Positions 17,070 through 26,419 of a DNA stretch of 64,000 bases are shown here, piece by piece. The notes beneath the pieces were generated by a model. It made no database searches, had not been told where the DNA came from, and saw nothing but the letters and a program-made list of their open reading frames with translations. This DNA comes from Oceanospirillaceae bacterium. GTDB taxonomy: Bacteria > Pseudomonadota > Gammaproteobacteria > Pseudomonadales > Balneatricaceae. The stretch covers positions 26,820-90,819 of the forward strand of contig JABGSN010000009.1 in NCBI GenBank assembly GCA_018647765.1, written 5' to 3'. Position numbers and translations under genes: made by a program. Within the stretch, counting starts at the first letter, position 1. Each line of letters begins with the position of its first letter.

Positions 17070-18210
17070 TTCAACCCTTTCTAAAACCCGTGGGCAAACC
17101 GTATTTTCAGGTTTTTTCTTTGCTTATTTTGCTTGTTATGGGGTGGTGTTGCCATTTTTGCCTTATTGGATGGTAAGCCGTGGGCTGGATGCAAGCCAAG
17201 CGGCACTAATCCTGAGTTCTGCGTTCATCAGTAAAGTGTTTTTTGGCATGGGCGTGGGTGCTTTAGCTGATGCTACCGGCCATAAGAAGCGTTGGATTTT
17301 AGCGCTGTCAGTAGTGACCTTGGTGGGTTTTTCAGTGTTCGTACAGGTGCAAACGTTTTGGCCTATGTTACTCACTTGGTTTGTAGTGGGGGCCTTACAA
17401 ACCAGCCATATTCCTATGGTCGACGGATTAGCCATTGCCACCGCAAGGATCGGCAAGCTTAACTACAGTAGTGCTCGGTTATGGGGTTCGGTGGCCTTTA
17501 TTGTGTCGTCAACTTTGAGCGGGCTCTACATTGCTGCTTATACCATTGAGGCTTTTCCAGCCTTATTGTTGGTTTTAGCTGCGGCTGTAGTGGTGTCGGT
17601 TTTGCCTTTGCCGGATCTTCGTCCCCAGTCTAAACCACAACGTAAGTTGGCGTTTTTAGAGTTGTTTAAACTGCCTGGTTTTATTGCTGTGGTGGTGGTT
17701 GGCGCCTTGGTACAAGCGAGTCACGGCGCGTTATATGCCATAGGTACCTTGCATTGGCTCAACACGGGTATTAGTGAATCGGTGATTGGTCTATTGTGGG
17801 CACAAGGCGTAGTGGCAGAAGTAATGTTGTTTGCTTTTGGCTTTTGGCTGATGAGAAAAATGGGTGTGCGGGGCTTGCTTTGGTTGGCCGTTGTGGGCGG
17901 CTCAATCCGTTGGATAGTTATGGGTTTCCCCATTGATATTGCCGGCTTGTTTGGTTTGCAAATGCTGCATGCATTTACTTTTGCAGCCACTCACCTGGCG
18001 ATGACCCAGTACATCACCCACAAAGTACCCGACCAGCTTACAGCCTCGGCCCAAACGTTTTATGATGCCTTAGCTATGGGCGCATTTATGGGCGTCACCA
18101 TGACCCTAGCCGGTATTTTTTATAACGTTATGGAAGGGCAGGTGTTTTGGCTAATGGCCCTTTTGTCCATCGCTGCGGGATTGGTTTTGGGCCGCAGCAA
18201 TAGCAACTAA
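17059..18210 (+). CDS. MFS transporter, HcaT/MFS_1-like
   Basis: A 383-residue major facilitator protein with about 12 hydrophobic segments, opening with FFFAYFACYGVVLPFLPYW and then ARLWGSVAFIVSS near residue 140, characteristic of the HcaT (3-phenylpropionate) / LacY-like subgroup. The start is the ATG at 17059, which overlaps the VOC gene by 11 bases and implies coupled translation. A longer frame start at 17023 lies inside the VOC gene and is unlikely. Substrate unknown. Confidence 0.83.
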   Translation: MTSSSTLSKTRGQTVFSGFFFAYFACYGVVLPFLPYWMVSRGLDASQAALILSSAFISKVFFGMGVGALADATGHKKRWILALSVVTLVGFSVFVQVQTFWPMLLTWFVVGALQTSHIPMVDGLAIATARIGKLNYSSARLWGSVAFIVSSTLSGLYIAAYTIEAFPALLLVLAAAVVVSVLPLPDLRPQSKPQRKLAFLELFKLPGFIAVVVVGALVQASHGALYAIGTLHWLNTGISESVIGLLWAQGVVAEVMLFAFGFWLMRKMGVRGLLWLAVVGGSIRWIVMGFPIDIAGLFGLQMLHAFTFAATHLAMTQYITHKVPDQLTASAQTFYDALAMGAFMGVTMTLAGIFYNVMEGQVFWLMALLSIAAGLVLGRSNSN

Positions 18211-18297
18211 TAATCAGGACTGACTTATGAATTTAGCTCACCTGTATGAAACCTTGTCGTTTATTCACCTATGCTAGACATGGCAAGGAGTAAATTT

Positions 18298-19404
18298 TTA
18301 GCTAAACGAATGTACCAATATACCAATGCGATTTTCATGGGGGTTAACCCCTAATCCATGGCCTGTGGGTAAGGTAAAGTAGCCATCGGTTGAACGCACG
18401 GCATTTTCTGGGTCATAGTGCTCATCGATGTAGTTACCAGCGGTCCATACCGCTTCTAACAGATTCGGTTTAACTGTGGCCCCCATGTGTAAAATAGCCG
18501 CCGATAAAATATCGCCCCCCCAGCTGTCTTCACAGGTATGGGGAAGGCCTCTGGCTTCACAAATGTCCCGCATAGTGGCCATGGCATTAAGCCCGCCCAC
18601 ACGGGTGAGTTTTAGGCCAAAGCCGTCACATACGTTACCGCCAATGGCCCGTAACATGTCATTAATACCCTCAATGCTTTCGTCTAGGGCAATAGGGTGA
18701 GACATTTGCGGTCTAATATTAGCCACCTCTTCCATGGTGTTGCAGGGTTGTTCAAACAAAAATGGAATATGCTGGCAGGCCAAACTCAGTTGCATGGCTT
18801 GACTACCGGTCATGCCACGATTAGCGTCAACGACCAAACGAACACGCTTACCTACGGCCTCCCAGACTTTGTGAACCACTTCGATGTCTTGCGCCACGTC
18901 ACGGCCACCCACTTTAATTTGTAAGCGTTGATAACCTTGAGCAACCTTATCTTTGGCTTTAGCCGCCACGTCTTCTGCAGAGCCTTTGCTGATGGCAAAG
19001 TAGGCGGGTAGGCGCTCGTTTTCTGCGCCGCCTAATAAGTCGCACACACGCACTTTGTAGTGTTTGCCTATAATGTCCATGATGGCAAAATCTAGCGATG
19101 CTTTGGCATAGTTGTGGCCGTTGAGGTGTTGGTGCATATGCCGTTGTAGCAAAAGTGGCTGTAAACATTCACGACCAATGAGTGTCGGTGCCAGATGGCA
19201 CAGCGCCGCTCGAGCACCGAGAGCGTGTTGGGGTTGGTACACCGGGCCTAACGGTGACACTTCACCCCAGCCGATTAAGCCGGTATCTGAAACCACTTTG
19301 ACGATAGTGGCGTCAATGGACGTCAAGGACATAGTGGACATCACATAAGGGCCATCCACAATGGCTTGGTCTTTTTGGTAAATGTGTATTTCTGCAATCT
19401 TCAT
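18298..19404 (-). CDS. Enolase-superfamily enzyme, HpbD-like (proline betaine/hydroxyproline betaine epimerase)
   Basis: A 368-residue mandelate racemase/muconate lactonizing family protein. The catalytic KxK-type motif LQIKVGG (about 160-166), metal ligands in VVDANRG, FLFEQPC and IALDES, and the second lysine in GLKLTRVGG follow the family order. The sequence resembles the Pelagibaca 4-hydroxyproline betaine 2-epimerase HpbD as I remember it (GHNYAKASLD, GKHYKVRVCDLLGG, SWGGDILSAAI). The ATG at 19404 has GGAG six bases upstream and is preferred to a TTG at 19410. It is divergent from a TetR gene that precedes an N-methylproline demethylase-like gene, which fits betaine catabolism. A cis-3-hydroxyproline dehydratase is the main alternative. 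Confidence 0.75.
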   Translation of the reverse strand: MKIAEIHIYQKDQAIVDGPYVMSTMSLTSIDATIVKVVSDTGLIGWGEVSPLGPVYQPQHALGARAALCHLAPTLIGRECLQPLLLQRHMHQHLNGHNYAKASLDFAIMDIIGKHYKVRVCDLLGGAENERLPAYFAISKGSAEDVAAKAKDKVAQGYQRLQIKVGGRDVAQDIEVVHKVWEAVGKRVRLVVDANRGMTGSQAMQLSLACQHIPFLFEQPCNTMEEVANIRPQMSHPIALDESIEGINDMLRAIGGNVCDGFGLKLTRVGGLNAMATMRDICEARGLPHTCEDSWGGDILSAAILHMGATVKPNLLEAVWTAGNYIDEHYDPENAVRSTDGYFTLPTGHGLGVNPHENRIGILVHSFS

Positions 19405-19459
19405 ATCCAACTCCGTAGTGTGCGAACAGTGATAGCTTATAGATTTGACAATAACACAC

Positions 19460-19475
19460 TTGACACTAGTGTCAA
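19460..19475. promoter_or_regulatory. TetR-type operator 1 (perfect palindrome)
   Basis: TTGACACTAGTGTCAA is a perfect 16-bp palindrome in the divergent promoter between the epimerase-like gene and the TetR gene. Confidence 0.72.
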
Positions 19476-19480
19476 TATTT

Positions 19481-19496
19481 ATGACACTGGTGTTAT
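19481..19496. promoter_or_regulatory. TetR-type operator 2 (imperfect copy)
   Basis: ATGACACTGGTGTTAT repeats the TGACACT half of operator 1 with an imperfect second half, 21 bases (about two helical turns) from it. This suggests two repressor dimers on the same face. Confidence 0.6.
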
Positions 19497-19529
19497 ATGC
19501 GATACGATATAACCTAATAAAGGATGACT

Positions 19530-20147
19530 ATGAAACCCACTGCAGGCCGTTCCCAGTGGCTTGATGCCGCCTACGACGTGTTGCTTGAAGCCGGTGTAGG
19601 CGCCATTAAAGTGATGCCTCTGGCTAAAGGTTTAAATGTGTCCCGGACCAGTTTTTATTGGCACTTTAAAGACAGGGCCGAGTTGCTTGATGCTTTGGTG
19701 CTGCGTTGGCAGGAAAAAAACACCGGTAATTTGGTCACTCAAGCGGGTTTGTTTGCCGCTTCTTTATGTGAATCTATGCTCAACGTGATGGATTGTTGGA
19801 GCGATAGTGATTTATTTGATGCTCAACTAGATCAAGCTATTCGCTACTGGGCACGTACAGACCCTCAGCTACAAGTTCAATTAAATCGAGCAGATGCGCA
19901 GCGGCATGAAGCTATAAAGGCCATGTTTATGAACCATGGTTTGGCAGCTGCCCAAGCCGAAGTGCGAGCCATGACCGTGCTCTATACCCAAGTGGGCTAT
20001 ATTGCTATGGCAATAAAAGAGCCTTTGACGTTAAGGCTTTCGCGTATTGCAGACTATTGCGAAGTCTTTACCGGCCAAAAACCCACCACTGTGGAAATGC
20101 AACGTTTTAACAGCCGTCATAAAATGGTACCTACTGATGTCCTCTAA
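19530..20147 (+). CDS. TetR family transcriptional regulator
   Basis: A 205-residue repressor. The N-terminal helix-turn-helix (residues about 8-52) contains VMPLAKGLNVSRTSFYWHFKDRAELLDAL. The ligand domain has several Trp and aromatic residues (MDCWSDSDLFDAQ, IRYWARTDP). The start at 19530 has AAAGG six bases upstream; an ATG six bases earlier would abut it. Tandem palindromes sit just upstream, and the stop overlaps the demethylase start by 11 bases, so it should regulate itself, the demethylase and the divergent epimerase. Ligand unknown; a betaine is an inference. Confidence 0.85.
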   Translation: MKPTAGRSQWLDAAYDVLLEAGVGAIKVMPLAKGLNVSRTSFYWHFKDRAELLDALVLRWQEKNTGNLVTQAGLFAASLCESMLNVMDCWSDSDLFDAQLDQAIRYWARTDPQLQVQLNRADAQRHEAIKAMFMNHGLAAAQAEVRAMTVLYTQVGYIAMAIKEPLTLRLSRIADYCEVFTGQKPTTVEMQRFNSRHKMVPTDVL

Positions 20148-22176
20148 CGATCCCTTATTACAGTCCTATCAGCTCAAGCACCTTACCCTTAAAAACCGCA
20201 TTATGATGACGTCCCATGAACCGGCATACCCAGAAAATGGCATGCCCAAGGCGCGTTATCTGGCCTATCACTTGGAACGCGCCAAAGCCGGCGTTGCGCT
20301 GACCATGACGGCAGGTTCAGCCACTGTTTCTAAAGATAGTCCACCGGTATTTAATAATATTTTGGCCTATAAAGATGAGGTGGTGCCTTATTTGCGCGAT
20401 ATGACCGACGCCTGTCATGAACATGGTTGTGCAGTGATGTTACAGTTAACCCACCTTGGCCGCCGTACCGGTTGGAATAAAGGTGACTGGTTACCGGCCG
20501 TGTCACCATCCCACCGACGCGAAGCGTCACACCGAAGCTTCCCCAAAAAAATTGAAGATTGGGACATCGAGCGCATTATTAGAGATTATGCCGATGCTGC
20601 GGAGCGTATGTACGCAGCCGGCTTAGACGGTATAGAGCTACAAGCCTATGGCCATTTGATGGATCAGTTCTGGTCGCCGTTAACCAATACCTTAGACACG
20701 CCATACGGCGGTTCGTTAGACAACCGTATACGCTTCACCTTAGAAGTACTGCAGGCGATTCGTGATCGTGTAGGGCCCAAGTTTATTGTAGGCGTGCGCT
20801 ACACTGCAGACGAAGCCTTTGCTGGCGGCATTAACCCAGCCGAAGGCATCGCTATTTCTAAAATTTTGCGTGATACCGGTCATGTTGATTTTCTTAATGT
20901 GATTCGTGGGCGCATTGATACGGATGCGGCCTTAACCGATGTAATTCCCATCATGGGCATGAAAAACTCGCCTCACCTAGATTTTGCGGGTGCCGTGCGC
21001 GAGGCAACAGGCTTCCCTGTATTTCATGGCGCTAAAATCCCCGACGTGGCCACTGCCCGCCATGCCATAGCCGCAGGCAAGTTGGATATGGTGGGCATGA
21101 CACGGGCACATATGGCGGACCCGCATTTGGTACGTAAAATTATGCAGGGTAAGGAGGCCGATATCCGACCCTGTGTTGGTGCCAATTATTGCTTAGACCG
21201 CATTTACCAAGCTGGCGACGCCTTGTGTATTCACAATGCGGCGACGGGCCGAGAGCTCACTATGCCCCATGACATCGTTAAAGCCGCTGTGCGTAAAAAG
21301 GTGGTGATTATTGGTGCTGGCCCTGGAGGCTTAGAAGCTGCAAGAGTGGCCGCTGAAAGAGGTCATCACGTGGTTGTATTAGAGGCCGCAGCACAGCCGG
21401 GTGGGCAGATACGGTTGACGGCTCAAAGCCCACGCCGCACAGAAATGTTGTCTATTATTGATTGGCGCATGGCGCAGTGCCAGGCCAAAGAAGTTGAGTT
21501 TAAGTTTAATACATGGGCCGAGGCCGATGACGTTAAAGCGTTGAGCCCAGATGTGGTCATCGTAGCTACGGGGGGTATGCCTGATATCGACGTGCTGAGC
21601 CATGGTAATGAGTTGGCAGTGTCAAGTTGGGATATTCTCTCTGGCGACGTGAAACTCGGCAACAATGTGCTCATTTTTGACGATGCGGGTGATCATCCAG
21701 CACTTCAGGCCGCAGAATTGTTAGCTAACACGGGCGCTAAGGTGGAAGTGATGACGCCTGATCGAAGTTTCTCGCCTGAAGTTATGGCCATGAACTTAGT
21801 GCCCTATATGCGCAGCTTACAAGACAAGGATGTAACCTTCACCGTGACGTACCGTGTGGACAGTGCGCGCCGTGTTGGGGATCAAATTAAGGTCACGTTA
21901 ACGAGCGACTATGGCAGTGTTAATAAAACGCGTTTGGTGGATCAATTGGTTATTAATCACGGCACTTTACCCTTAGATGAACTTTATTTTGAGTTAAAAC
22001 CAGACGCGTCTAATCAAGGTGAGCTTGATCAAACCGCCTTCATAGAAGGTTTGCCGCAAACTAGCGTGCGCAACTCCGAAGGCCAGTATCAGCTGTTTCG
22101 AATTGGCGACGCCGTAGCGGCCCGCAACACCCATGCGGCTATCTATGATGGCTTGCGCTTAGCCAAGGATATTTAA
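20137..22176 (+). CDS. FMN/FAD/Fe-S oxidoreductase, N-methylproline demethylase-like
   Basis: A 679-residue protein of the trimethylamine dehydrogenase / 2,4-dienoyl-CoA reductase family: an Old Yellow Enzyme TIM barrel (about 1-340) with QLTHLGRRTG and DGIELQAYGHLMDQFWSPLTN, an Fe-S segment (about 345-370), then a dinucleotide-binding half starting VVIIGAGPGGLEAARVA. In the Fe-S segment the usual C-x2-C-x2-C pattern reads CVGANYC with a fourth Cys in DALCIHNAA, so one of the four expected cysteines is Ala. Related proteins act as N-methylproline demethylases in proline-betaine pathways. The start at 20137 overlaps the TetR gene; the epimerase-like gene across the promoter supports the role. 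Confidence 0.8.
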   Translation: MSSNDPLLQSYQLKHLTLKNRIMMTSHEPAYPENGMPKARYLAYHLERAKAGVALTMTAGSATVSKDSPPVFNNILAYKDEVVPYLRDMTDACHEHGCAVMLQLTHLGRRTGWNKGDWLPAVSPSHRREASHRSFPKKIEDWDIERIIRDYADAAERMYAAGLDGIELQAYGHLMDQFWSPLTNTLDTPYGGSLDNRIRFTLEVLQAIRDRVGPKFIVGVRYTADEAFAGGINPAEGIAISKILRDTGHVDFLNVIRGRIDTDAALTDVIPIMGMKNSPHLDFAGAVREATGFPVFHGAKIPDVATARHAIAAGKLDMVGMTRAHMADPHLVRKIMQGKEADIRPCVGANYCLDRIYQAGDALCIHNAATGRELTMPHDIVKAAVRKKVVIIGAGPGGLEAARVAAERGHHVVVLEAAAQPGGQIRLTAQSPRRTEMLSIIDWRMAQCQAKEVEFKFNTWAEADDVKALSPDVVIVATGGMPDIDVLSHGNELAVSSWDILSGDVKLGNNVLIFDDAGDHPALQAAELLANTGAKVEVMTPDRSFSPEVMAMNLVPYMRSLQDKDVTFTVTYRVDSARRVGDQIKVTLTSDYGSVNKTRLVDQLVINHGTLPLDELYFELKPDASNQGELDQTAFIEGLPQTSVRNSEGQYQLFRIGDAVAARNTHAAIYDGLRLAKDI

Positions 22177-22270
22177 TGCGTTAGCATAGATAAATGGCTA
22201 GTATCTATTACTCGATGAGCACGTATGATGATAAATACGGTATGGATGGAATGACACTGGGGCAGCAACA

Positions 22271-23251
22271 ATGCAAGCACTGTTAATTAACAAAGATGAC
22301 ACGGGTTATACGGCTCAATTAGGCCAAATCGAAGCAGCGCAGTTACCTGAAGGTGACGTGTTGATTAAGGTGGACTATTCAACCCTCAACTACAAAGACA
22401 GCTTAGCCATTACCGGCGCATCGCCTGTGGTTCGTAGCTTTCCTATGGTGCCAGGCATAGACCTTGCAGGCACCGTAGAGCACAGTGATCACACCGACTT
22501 TAAGGCGGGTGACAAAGTCGTGTTGAACGGCTTTGGTGTGGGAGAAGGGCATTGGGGTGGGTTAGCTCAGATCGCACGGGTTAAAGGCGACTGGCTGGTG
22601 CCATTGCCTAACGCCTTCACGCCTAAACAAGCGATGGCTATAGGCACCGCAGGCTACACTGCAATGTTATGTGTAATGGCCCTAGAGCAGCACGGCGTAA
22701 CACCAGACAAAGGCGAAATTTTAGTCACCGGTGCGGCCGGTGGTGTGGGCAGTGTTGCAGTGAGTTTGCTCGCCAAGTTGGGGTATACGGTGGTGGCCTC
22801 TAGTGGTCGAGCAGAAGAAACGGACTATTTATTAAGCTTGGGTGCCACTCAGGTATTAAAGCGCAGCGAACTGTCGGAAAAATCCAGGCCGCTGGCGAAA
22901 GAGCGTTGGGCTGGGGCCATTGATGTTGCGGGCAGCCATACCTTGGCCAATATCTGTGCTTCTATGAAATACGGTGGTACCGTGGCTGCCTGTGGCTTAG
23001 CTCAAGGCTATGACCTTCCTGCCACGGTAATGCCATTTATTTTACGCGGTGTGACCTTAGCAGGTATTGATAGTGTTTATCGCCCCAAGGCCGACCGAAT
23101 TGCTGCATGGAACCGGTTGGCGCAAGACCTAGATGTTAGCCATTTAGAACAAATTATGACCGAAATAACCTTAGCCCAAGCGCTAGAAACGGCGCAACAG
23201 CAAATTGACGGGCTCACCCGTGGTCGTTTTGTCGTTAAAGTTAACCCATAA
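22271..23251 (+). CDS. acuI: Acrylyl-CoA reductase (NADPH), AcuI/YhdH family
   Basis: A 326-residue quinone-oxidoreductase-type enzyme of the MDR superfamily without zinc. It has the AcuI/YhdH opening [10 protein letters not shown], then [36 protein letters not shown], the NADPH loop [21 protein letters not shown], and [15 protein letters not shown]. AcuI reduces toxic acryloyl-CoA to propionyl-CoA and in marine bacteria is tied to DMSP and acrylate use. No DMSP lyase or DmdA is seen nearby. It stands 13 bases upstream of an AhpD-like gene, probably in one transcript. Confidence 0.87.
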   Translation: MQALLINKDDTGYTAQLGQIEAAQLPEGDVLIKVDYSTLNYKDSLAITGASPVVRSFPMVPGIDLAGTVEHSDHTDFKAGDKVVLNGFGVGEGHWGGLAQIARVKGDWLVPLPNAFTPKQAMAIGTAGYTAMLCVMALEQHGVTPDKGEILVTGAAGGVGSVAVSLLAKLGYTVVASSGRAEETDYLLSLGATQVLKRSELSEKSRPLAKERWAGAIDVAGSHTLANICASMKYGGTVAACGLAQGYDLPATVMPFILRGVTLAGIDSVYRPKADRIAAWNRLAQDLDVSHLEQIMTEITLAQALETAQQQIDGLTRGRFVVKVNP

Positions 23252-23263
23252 GAACTGTTTAAC

Positions 23264-23833
23264 ATGAATTCAATTAGCCGATACCCTGTGCCAGAACTGG
23301 CCGACTTCCCAGAAGACATTAAGCACCGAGTAATGGCTGTGCAGGAAAAGGCAGGCTTTGTGCCTAACGTGTTTTTAGCCATGGGCCATCGGCCTGATGA
23401 GTTACGCGCCTTCATGGATTACCACGACGCGTTGATGAACAAAGAAGGGGGCCTTAGCCAAGCCGAACGTGAGATGGTTATTGTGGCCACCTCCAACGAC
23501 AATGGCTGTTTGTATTGTGTAGTGGCCCATGGCGCGGTATTACGCATACGTGCAAAAAATGCGCTAGTGGCAGACCAAGTGGCCATTAACTACTTAAAAG
23601 CTGATATTAGTGAGCGCCAAAAGGCCATGCTGACCTTTGCTCTTAAAATCTCCAACAATGCCCAAGCTACCAGCGATGACGATTTCGCTGTCTTGCAAAG
23701 CCATGGCTTTAGTGAGGAAGATATCTGGGATATTGCCGCTATTACTGCCTTTTTTGGTTTGAGTAATCGCATGGTCAATTTTGCCTCTATGCAGCCTAAT
23801 GTTGAGTTCTACAACATGGCACGTGACATTTAA
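23264..23833 (+). CDS. Peroxidase-related AhpD-like (carboxymuconolactone decarboxylase) protein
   Basis: A 189-residue all-helical protein of the AhpD/CMD superfamily. The redox motif C-x2-C-x3-H is present as NGCLYCVVAHGAVLR near residues 82-98, with MNKEGGLSQAEREMVIVA before it. Such proteins reduce peroxides or act as thiol partners, but the group labelled peroxidase-related has little biochemistry. Probably co-transcribed with acuI. Confidence 0.85.
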   Translation: MNSISRYPVPELADFPEDIKHRVMAVQEKAGFVPNVFLAMGHRPDELRAFMDYHDALMNKEGGLSQAEREMVIVATSNDNGCLYCVVAHGAVLRIRAKNALVADQVAINYLKADISERQKAMLTFALKISNNAQATSDDDFAVLQSHGFSEEDIWDIAAITAFFGLSNRMVNFASMQPNVEFYNMARDI

Positions 23834-24124
23834 GGTCGATTTAGCTGGCCTCAATCTCCTCGTTCTCCCATTTGTGACTGGGTTAAAGTGGTACAGAAAT
23901 AGCTCTCAAAAACATCAATTTGAATCAAGTTTCAGCATTAGACTTTAGTCGTAAGAATAATGTTCGCTATTTCATCATTTTGTGTGGTCAATACCTGTTG
24001 CTTTGCTTTATAACGCGTTACTCTATTGCGACCTACCGATACTCCTAACCGACATAGTGCGGATGCCTTAAGCGGTAGGCCATTTTTATTGCTAACCCGA
24101 TTGCTAATAGCAAGGAATACCTTG
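23834..24124. other. Gene-free spacer before maeB
   Basis: About 290 bases without a convincing gene. It has AT-rich stretches that could carry the maeB promoter and AAGGA (24112-24116) as its ribosome site. I see no strong hairpin or repeat. Confidence 0.5.
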
Positions 24125-26419
24125 ATGCCTGAGTCTTTAAAAGACAGCGCTATGCGCTACCATACACACCCCACGCCCGGGAAACTGTGTATTCAACCGA
24201 CCAAACCTTTAGCCAACAAACGTGATTTATCGAGAGCGTATTCACCCGGTGTGGCATACGCTTGTGAGTCCATTGTAGAAGAAGAGTCCATGGCTGCAGC
24301 GGTAACGGCGCGAGGTAACCTAGTAGGCGTTATTACCAACGGCACTGCGGTGTTAGGTTTGGGCAATATTGGCCCATTAGCCTCCAAGCCTGTGATGGAA
24401 GGCAAGGCGGTATTGTTTAAGAAATTTGCCAACATCGATGTATTTGACATTGAAATTCAAGAAAACGAAGTCGATAAGCTAGTCGATATCATTGCCTCCT
24501 TAGAACCGACCTTTGGTGCCATCAACCTAGAAGACATCAAAGCGCCCGAGTGTTTCTTAGTTGAGAAACAGTTGCGCGAACGGATGAATATTCCAGTGTT
24601 TCACGACGACCAACATGGCACCGCTATTGTTGCCGCCGCGGCTGTGTACAACGGTTTACGGGTGGTTGAAAAGAGCATCAAAGACATTAAAGTGGTTGGC
24701 TCCGGTTCTGGTGCTGCCAGTATTGCCTGTTTAGATTTGTTGGTGAGTATGGGGTTACCCCGTGAACAAGTTACTTTGGTAGACCGTTCTGGCGTGATCT
24801 ATAAAGGCCGCGAACAGGGCATGAACCCGTGGAAAGAAAGCTACGCCCGTGAAACTGACGACCGCACCTTAGCGGATGCCATCGCTGGCGCCGATTTATT
24901 TATGGGTTTATCTGGCCCAGGGGTCTTAACCCAAGATATGGTGAAAACTATGGGGCCGAAACCCCTTATTTTGGCTATGGCCAACCCGACACCAGAAATT
25001 ATGCCAGAATTGGCCATGGCCGTGCGGCCTGATGCCATCGTGGCAACCGGCCGTTCGGACTACCCCAACCAAGTTAACAACGTCTTGTGTTTTCCGTTTA
25101 TCTTCCGAGGTGCCCTCGATTGTGGTGCCACTACCATTAACGAAGAAATGAAGATGGCCTGCGTTAAAGCCATTGCAGATTTAGCCTGTAAAGAGGCCAC
25201 AGACGTCGTAGCCGAAGCCTATGCAGGCGAAGATTTCCGTTTTGGGCCAGAGTATTTGATCCCTAAACCATTTGATCCGCGCCTTATTGAAGAAGTGCCT
25301 ATTGCCGTGGTGAAGGCGGCCATGGAAAGTGGTGTGGCGACTCGGCCGATCGAAGATTTAGATGCTTATCGTGTAAAGTTGCAGGGTTACGTTAACCAGG
25401 CTGGTTTATTCATGCAGCCCATGATCGAAAAAGCCAAGCAGGGCCCTCAGCGCCGTATCGTATATGCCGAAGGCGAAAACGTTGACGTACTTATGTCCAT
25501 GCAAGCGATGGTCGACGAAGGCGTAGCTAAACCGATTTTGATTGGCCGACCAAGCGTCATGCAGGCCACCATTGATCGATTAAGCTTACGCTTTAAACTG
25601 GGCGAAGATGTAGAGGTGTTCGACCCCATTGATTGCGACTCACACAGCCGCTACTGGCAGCACTATCATAATAAAGTCGCTCGCAAAGGCACCTCGATAG
25701 AGACGGCTAAACAGGAAATACGCACTAATACCACGGCGTTGGCCTCGGTGATGGTAGATTTGGACGAAGCTCACGGCATGATCTGTGGCAAAGTCGGACG
25801 TTTTGATACCCACATTAAGACCTTATTTCAGGTGTTGGGCAGAAAAACCCCAGATACCCATGTGTCTACCGTGTGTGCCTTATTATTACCGAGCGGGCCG
25901 TTGTTTTTGGCCGATGCTTTTTTAACGGTTGACCCAACCGCAGAAGAAATTGTGTCCACCACTGAAGACAGTATGCGCTTTGTACGCCAGTTTGGTATTA
26001 AACCCAAGGTTGCTTTGTTATCACACTCTAACTTTGGCACCTCGAGTGATCCCCAGGCTCATAAAATGCGCAGTGCATCGGCGACCTTGCGGGAACGTTA
26101 CCCTAACGAGGAAATCGAAGGTGAAATGCACTCGTATACGGCATTGAATGAAGAGTTGCGTCAGGCCATCTTCCCGGACTCAAAGCTGACCGGACAGCCT
26201 AATTTGTTGATCATGCCTAACCTAGACACGGCCAACATTACCTTAGGTTTGATTCGTTCACTTACGGATGCCTTGCTGATTGGACCGTTTGTTCATGGTT
26301 TAGCAAAACCTGCCCACATTGTAATTCCTTCGGTGACTGGCCGTGGCATGTTCAACATGAGCGCCATTACTGCAGCCGATGTAGAGCTGCATTGCGAAAC
26401 TAACGAATGTAGCGTTTAA
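24125..26419 (+). CDS. maeB: NADP-dependent malic enzyme with C-terminal phosphotransacetylase-like domain
   Basis: A 764-residue cytoplasmic enzyme that decarboxylates malate to pyruvate, giving NADPH. The malic enzyme part (1-420) has [37 protein letters not shown] with metal ligands, and [17 protein letters not shown] for NADP. The C-terminal part (about 430-764) resembles phosphotransacetylase and normally senses acetyl-CoA rather than catalyses. I start at 24125 ([10 protein letters not shown]) with AAGGA eight bases upstream; the open frame extends to 24026 without a ribosome site. It shares a 4-base stop overlap (TTAA) with the convergent mocR-type gene. Confidence 0.92.
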   Translation: MPESLKDSAMRYHTHPTPGKLCIQPTKPLANKRDLSRAYSPGVAYACESIVEEESMAAAVTARGNLVGVITNGTAVLGLGNIGPLASKPVMEGKAVLFKKFANIDVFDIEIQENEVDKLVDIIASLEPTFGAINLEDIKAPECFLVEKQLRERMNIPVFHDDQHGTAIVAAAAVYNGLRVVEKSIKDIKVVGSGSGAASIACLDLLVSMGLPREQVTLVDRSGVIYKGREQGMNPWKESYARETDDRTLADAIAGADLFMGLSGPGVLTQDMVKTMGPKPLILAMANPTPEIMPELAMAVRPDAIVATGRSDYPNQVNNVLCFPFIFRGALDCGATTINEEMKMACVKAIADLACKEATDVVAEAYAGEDFRFGPEYLIPKPFDPRLIEEVPIAVVKAAMESGVATRPIEDLDAYRVKLQGYVNQAGLFMQPMIEKAKQGPQRRIVYAEGENVDVLMSMQAMVDEGVAKPILIGRPSVMQATIDRLSLRFKLGEDVEVFDPIDCDSHSRYWQHYHNKVARKGTSIETAKQEIRTNTTALASVMVDLDEAHGMICGKVGRFDTHIKTLFQVLGRKTPDTHVSTVCALLLPSGPLFLADAFLTVDPTAEEIVSTTEDSMRFVRQFGIKPKVALLSHSNFGTSSDPQAHKMRSASATLRERYPNEEIEGEMHSYTALNEELRQAIFPDSKLTGQPNLLIMPNLDTANITLGLIRSLTDALLIGPFVHGLAKPAHIVIPSVTGRGMFNMSAITAADVELHCETNECSV

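Noticed and set aside
23077..23415. A 112-codon minus-strand frame covering the end of acuI
   Set aside because: Antisense to acuI and to the AhpD-like gene, and its composition is unlike a real protein.
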